From the NCBI RefSeq assembly GCF_004341885.1, contig NZ_SLVX01000004.1, positions 1 through 64,000 of the forward strand: a DNA stretch of 64,000 bases, written 5' to 3'. The translations under genes were made by a program, and so were the position numbers. Each line of letters begins with the position of its first letter. Within the stretch, counting starts at the first letter, position 1. The stretch is from Shinella granuli (lineage in GTDB: Bacteria > Pseudomonadota > Alphaproteobacteria > Rhizobiales > Rhizobiaceae). Below the pieces are notes generated by a model. The model was not told the origin of the DNA, ran no database searches, and was given only the letters and a program-made list of their open reading frames with translations. Of this stretch, positions 63,060 to 64,000 are shown in pieces.

Positions 63060-64000
63060 GCCCACTCGCCGGCGCGCATGACGGGCGCGCGGCTGCCGTC
63101 GGCGCGCACGCCGTCGATGTCCACCTTGTCCGAGCCGATCATCCAGTCGATATGGATGAGGCTTTCATTGCCGCCCTGCGCGCGGATCTGATCCGGCGTC
63201 AGGCTCGCGCCGTTAAGGAAGCATTTCGAATAGCACTGGCCGAGCGCGATATGGCAGGAGGCGTTCTCGTCGAACAGCGTGTTGTAGAAGAGGATGCCGC
63301 TCGCCGAGATCGGCGAGGAATGCGGCACGAGGGCCACCTCGCCGAGCCGGCGCGCGCCCTCGTCGGTGTCCAGCACCTTGTTCAGCACCGCCTCGCCCTT
63401 CGATGCCTTCGCCTCGACGATCCGGCCGCCCTCGAACCGCACCTGGATGTCGTCGATCAGCGTGCCCTGGTGGGAGAGCGGCTTGGTGGAGGAGACATGG
63501 CCCTCGACGCGCAGGGCATGCGGCGTGGTGAAGACCTCTTCCGTCGGGATGTTCGGATTGCAGGTGATGCCGTTCTTGGCCGTCGAGGCGCCGCCGTGCC
63601 ATTCGTGGCCGTCCGCCAGCCCCACGGTGAGGTCCGTGCCCGGCCCCTTGAAGTGCAGCGCGGAAAAACGCTCGCCGTTCAGCCAGGCCGAGCGCCTGGC
63701 AAGGCCGGCATTGTGCGCCGCCCAGGCGGCGACGGGATCGGCGACATCGACGCGCGAGGCGGCGAAGATGGCATTGGCGAGCTTTTCGACCGCCACGTCT
63801 TCCGGGTCGTTCGGGAACACCTGCCGCGCCCAGGACGGGTTCGGATAGGAGACGATGTTCCAGTTGATGTCGAAATTGGCGATCTTCTCCAGCGCCGGCT
63901 TGTAGGCCGTGGAATTCGCCTTGTTGGCGCGGGCGACCTTGGCCGGGTCCTCGCCGGAGAGCAGCATCGGGTTGTCGCCGGCAATGGCAAGGCGCGCGGC
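63056..64000 (-). CDS. M29 aminopeptidase, 5' end beyond the window
   Basis: The C-terminal 314 residues of a thermophilic-type metallo-aminopeptidase (M29; PepS/AmpS/AmpT relatives). LADGHEWHGG, NIPTEEVFTTPH and the metal-binding glutamate region FEGGRIVEAKA are present, as is IHIDWMIGS near the end. The frame is open to the window edge, so the N-terminal third lies outside. It is upstream of and coupled to the proC-like gene. Confidence 0.9.
   Translation of the reverse strand, partial: AARLAIAGDNPMLLSGEDPAKVARANKANSTAYKPALEKIANFDINWNIVSYPNPSWARQVFPNDPEDVAVEKLANAIFAASRVDVADPVAAWAAHNAGLARRSAWLNGERFSALHFKGPGTDLTVGLADGHEWHGGASTAKNGITCNPNIPTEEVFTTPHALRVEGHVSSTKPLSHQGTLIDDIQVRFEGGRIVEAKASKGEAVLNKVLDTDEGARRLGEVALVPHSSPISASGILFYNTLFDENASCHIALGQCYSKCFLNGASLTPDQIRAQGGNESLIHIDWMIGSDKVDIDGVRADGSRAPVMRAGEWA

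Overview
The window comes from an alphaproteobacterium, almost certainly a member of the Rhizobiaceae (Shinella/Ensifer/Rhizobium-like). The support is a GC-rich chromosome, an frcBCAK-frcR fructose uptake locus, an mbfA iron exporter with an Irr-type operator, BA14K and BTLCP family proteins, rhizobial intergenic palindromes, and infC starting at ATT. The genus is inference.

Positions about 161 to 20,869 form one integrated mobilizable element (IME) of about 20.7 kb, inserted at the 3' end of a tRNA-Leu(CAG) gene. It carries mobC and a relaxase at its left end, a VirD4/TraG-type coupling protein operon (15,255-18,827), and a large serine recombinase at its right end. No type IV secretion genes are present, so it would need a helper. 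Its cargo is an RTX protein, a DUF1778/GNAT toxin-antitoxin pair, a small serine resolvase with res-like repeats, DUF4238 and DUF3768 proteins, an ankyrin protein with an unknown partner, several small conserved proteins, and a low-GC three-gene cassette (10,775-13,545: small protein, P-loop ATPase, FRG-domain protein) that looks like an undescribed defence system.

The most unusual point is the attachment site. The same 11 bases, TGGAATGGTGC, lie at 161-171 and at 20,859-20,869, inside the recombinase reading frame. In the integrated state the recombinase has no stop of its own and reads on through the tRNA and antisense to a phosphomannomutase gene. If the two 11-mers are joined, as in an excised circle, the frame continues for 35 plausible codons to a stop at 276-278, 9 bases before mobC. 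Excision would therefore both restore the recombinase and put mobC-relaxase directly behind its promoter.

From 20,949 to the right edge the sequence is ordinary rhizobial chromosome. In order it holds phosphomannomutase, small secreted proteins, DoxX, a Crp/Fnr regulator, pyrC, the frc operon with frcR and a fucU-like mutarotase, a MocR/PPOX divergent pair, lepA, an MFS exporter with a cupin regulator, BTLCP, infC-rpmI-rplT, pheS-pheT, mbfA, an OmpA lipoprotein, two EamA exporters, a polyamine deacetylase-like gene, a lipid-linked-sugar glycosyltransferase cluster (GtrA, GT2, STT3-like), xseA, a MarR regulator, a proC-like gene and a truncated M29 aminopeptidase. Several regulators have visible palindromic operators next to their promoters, and four copies of a rhizobial palindromic repeat are scattered between genes.
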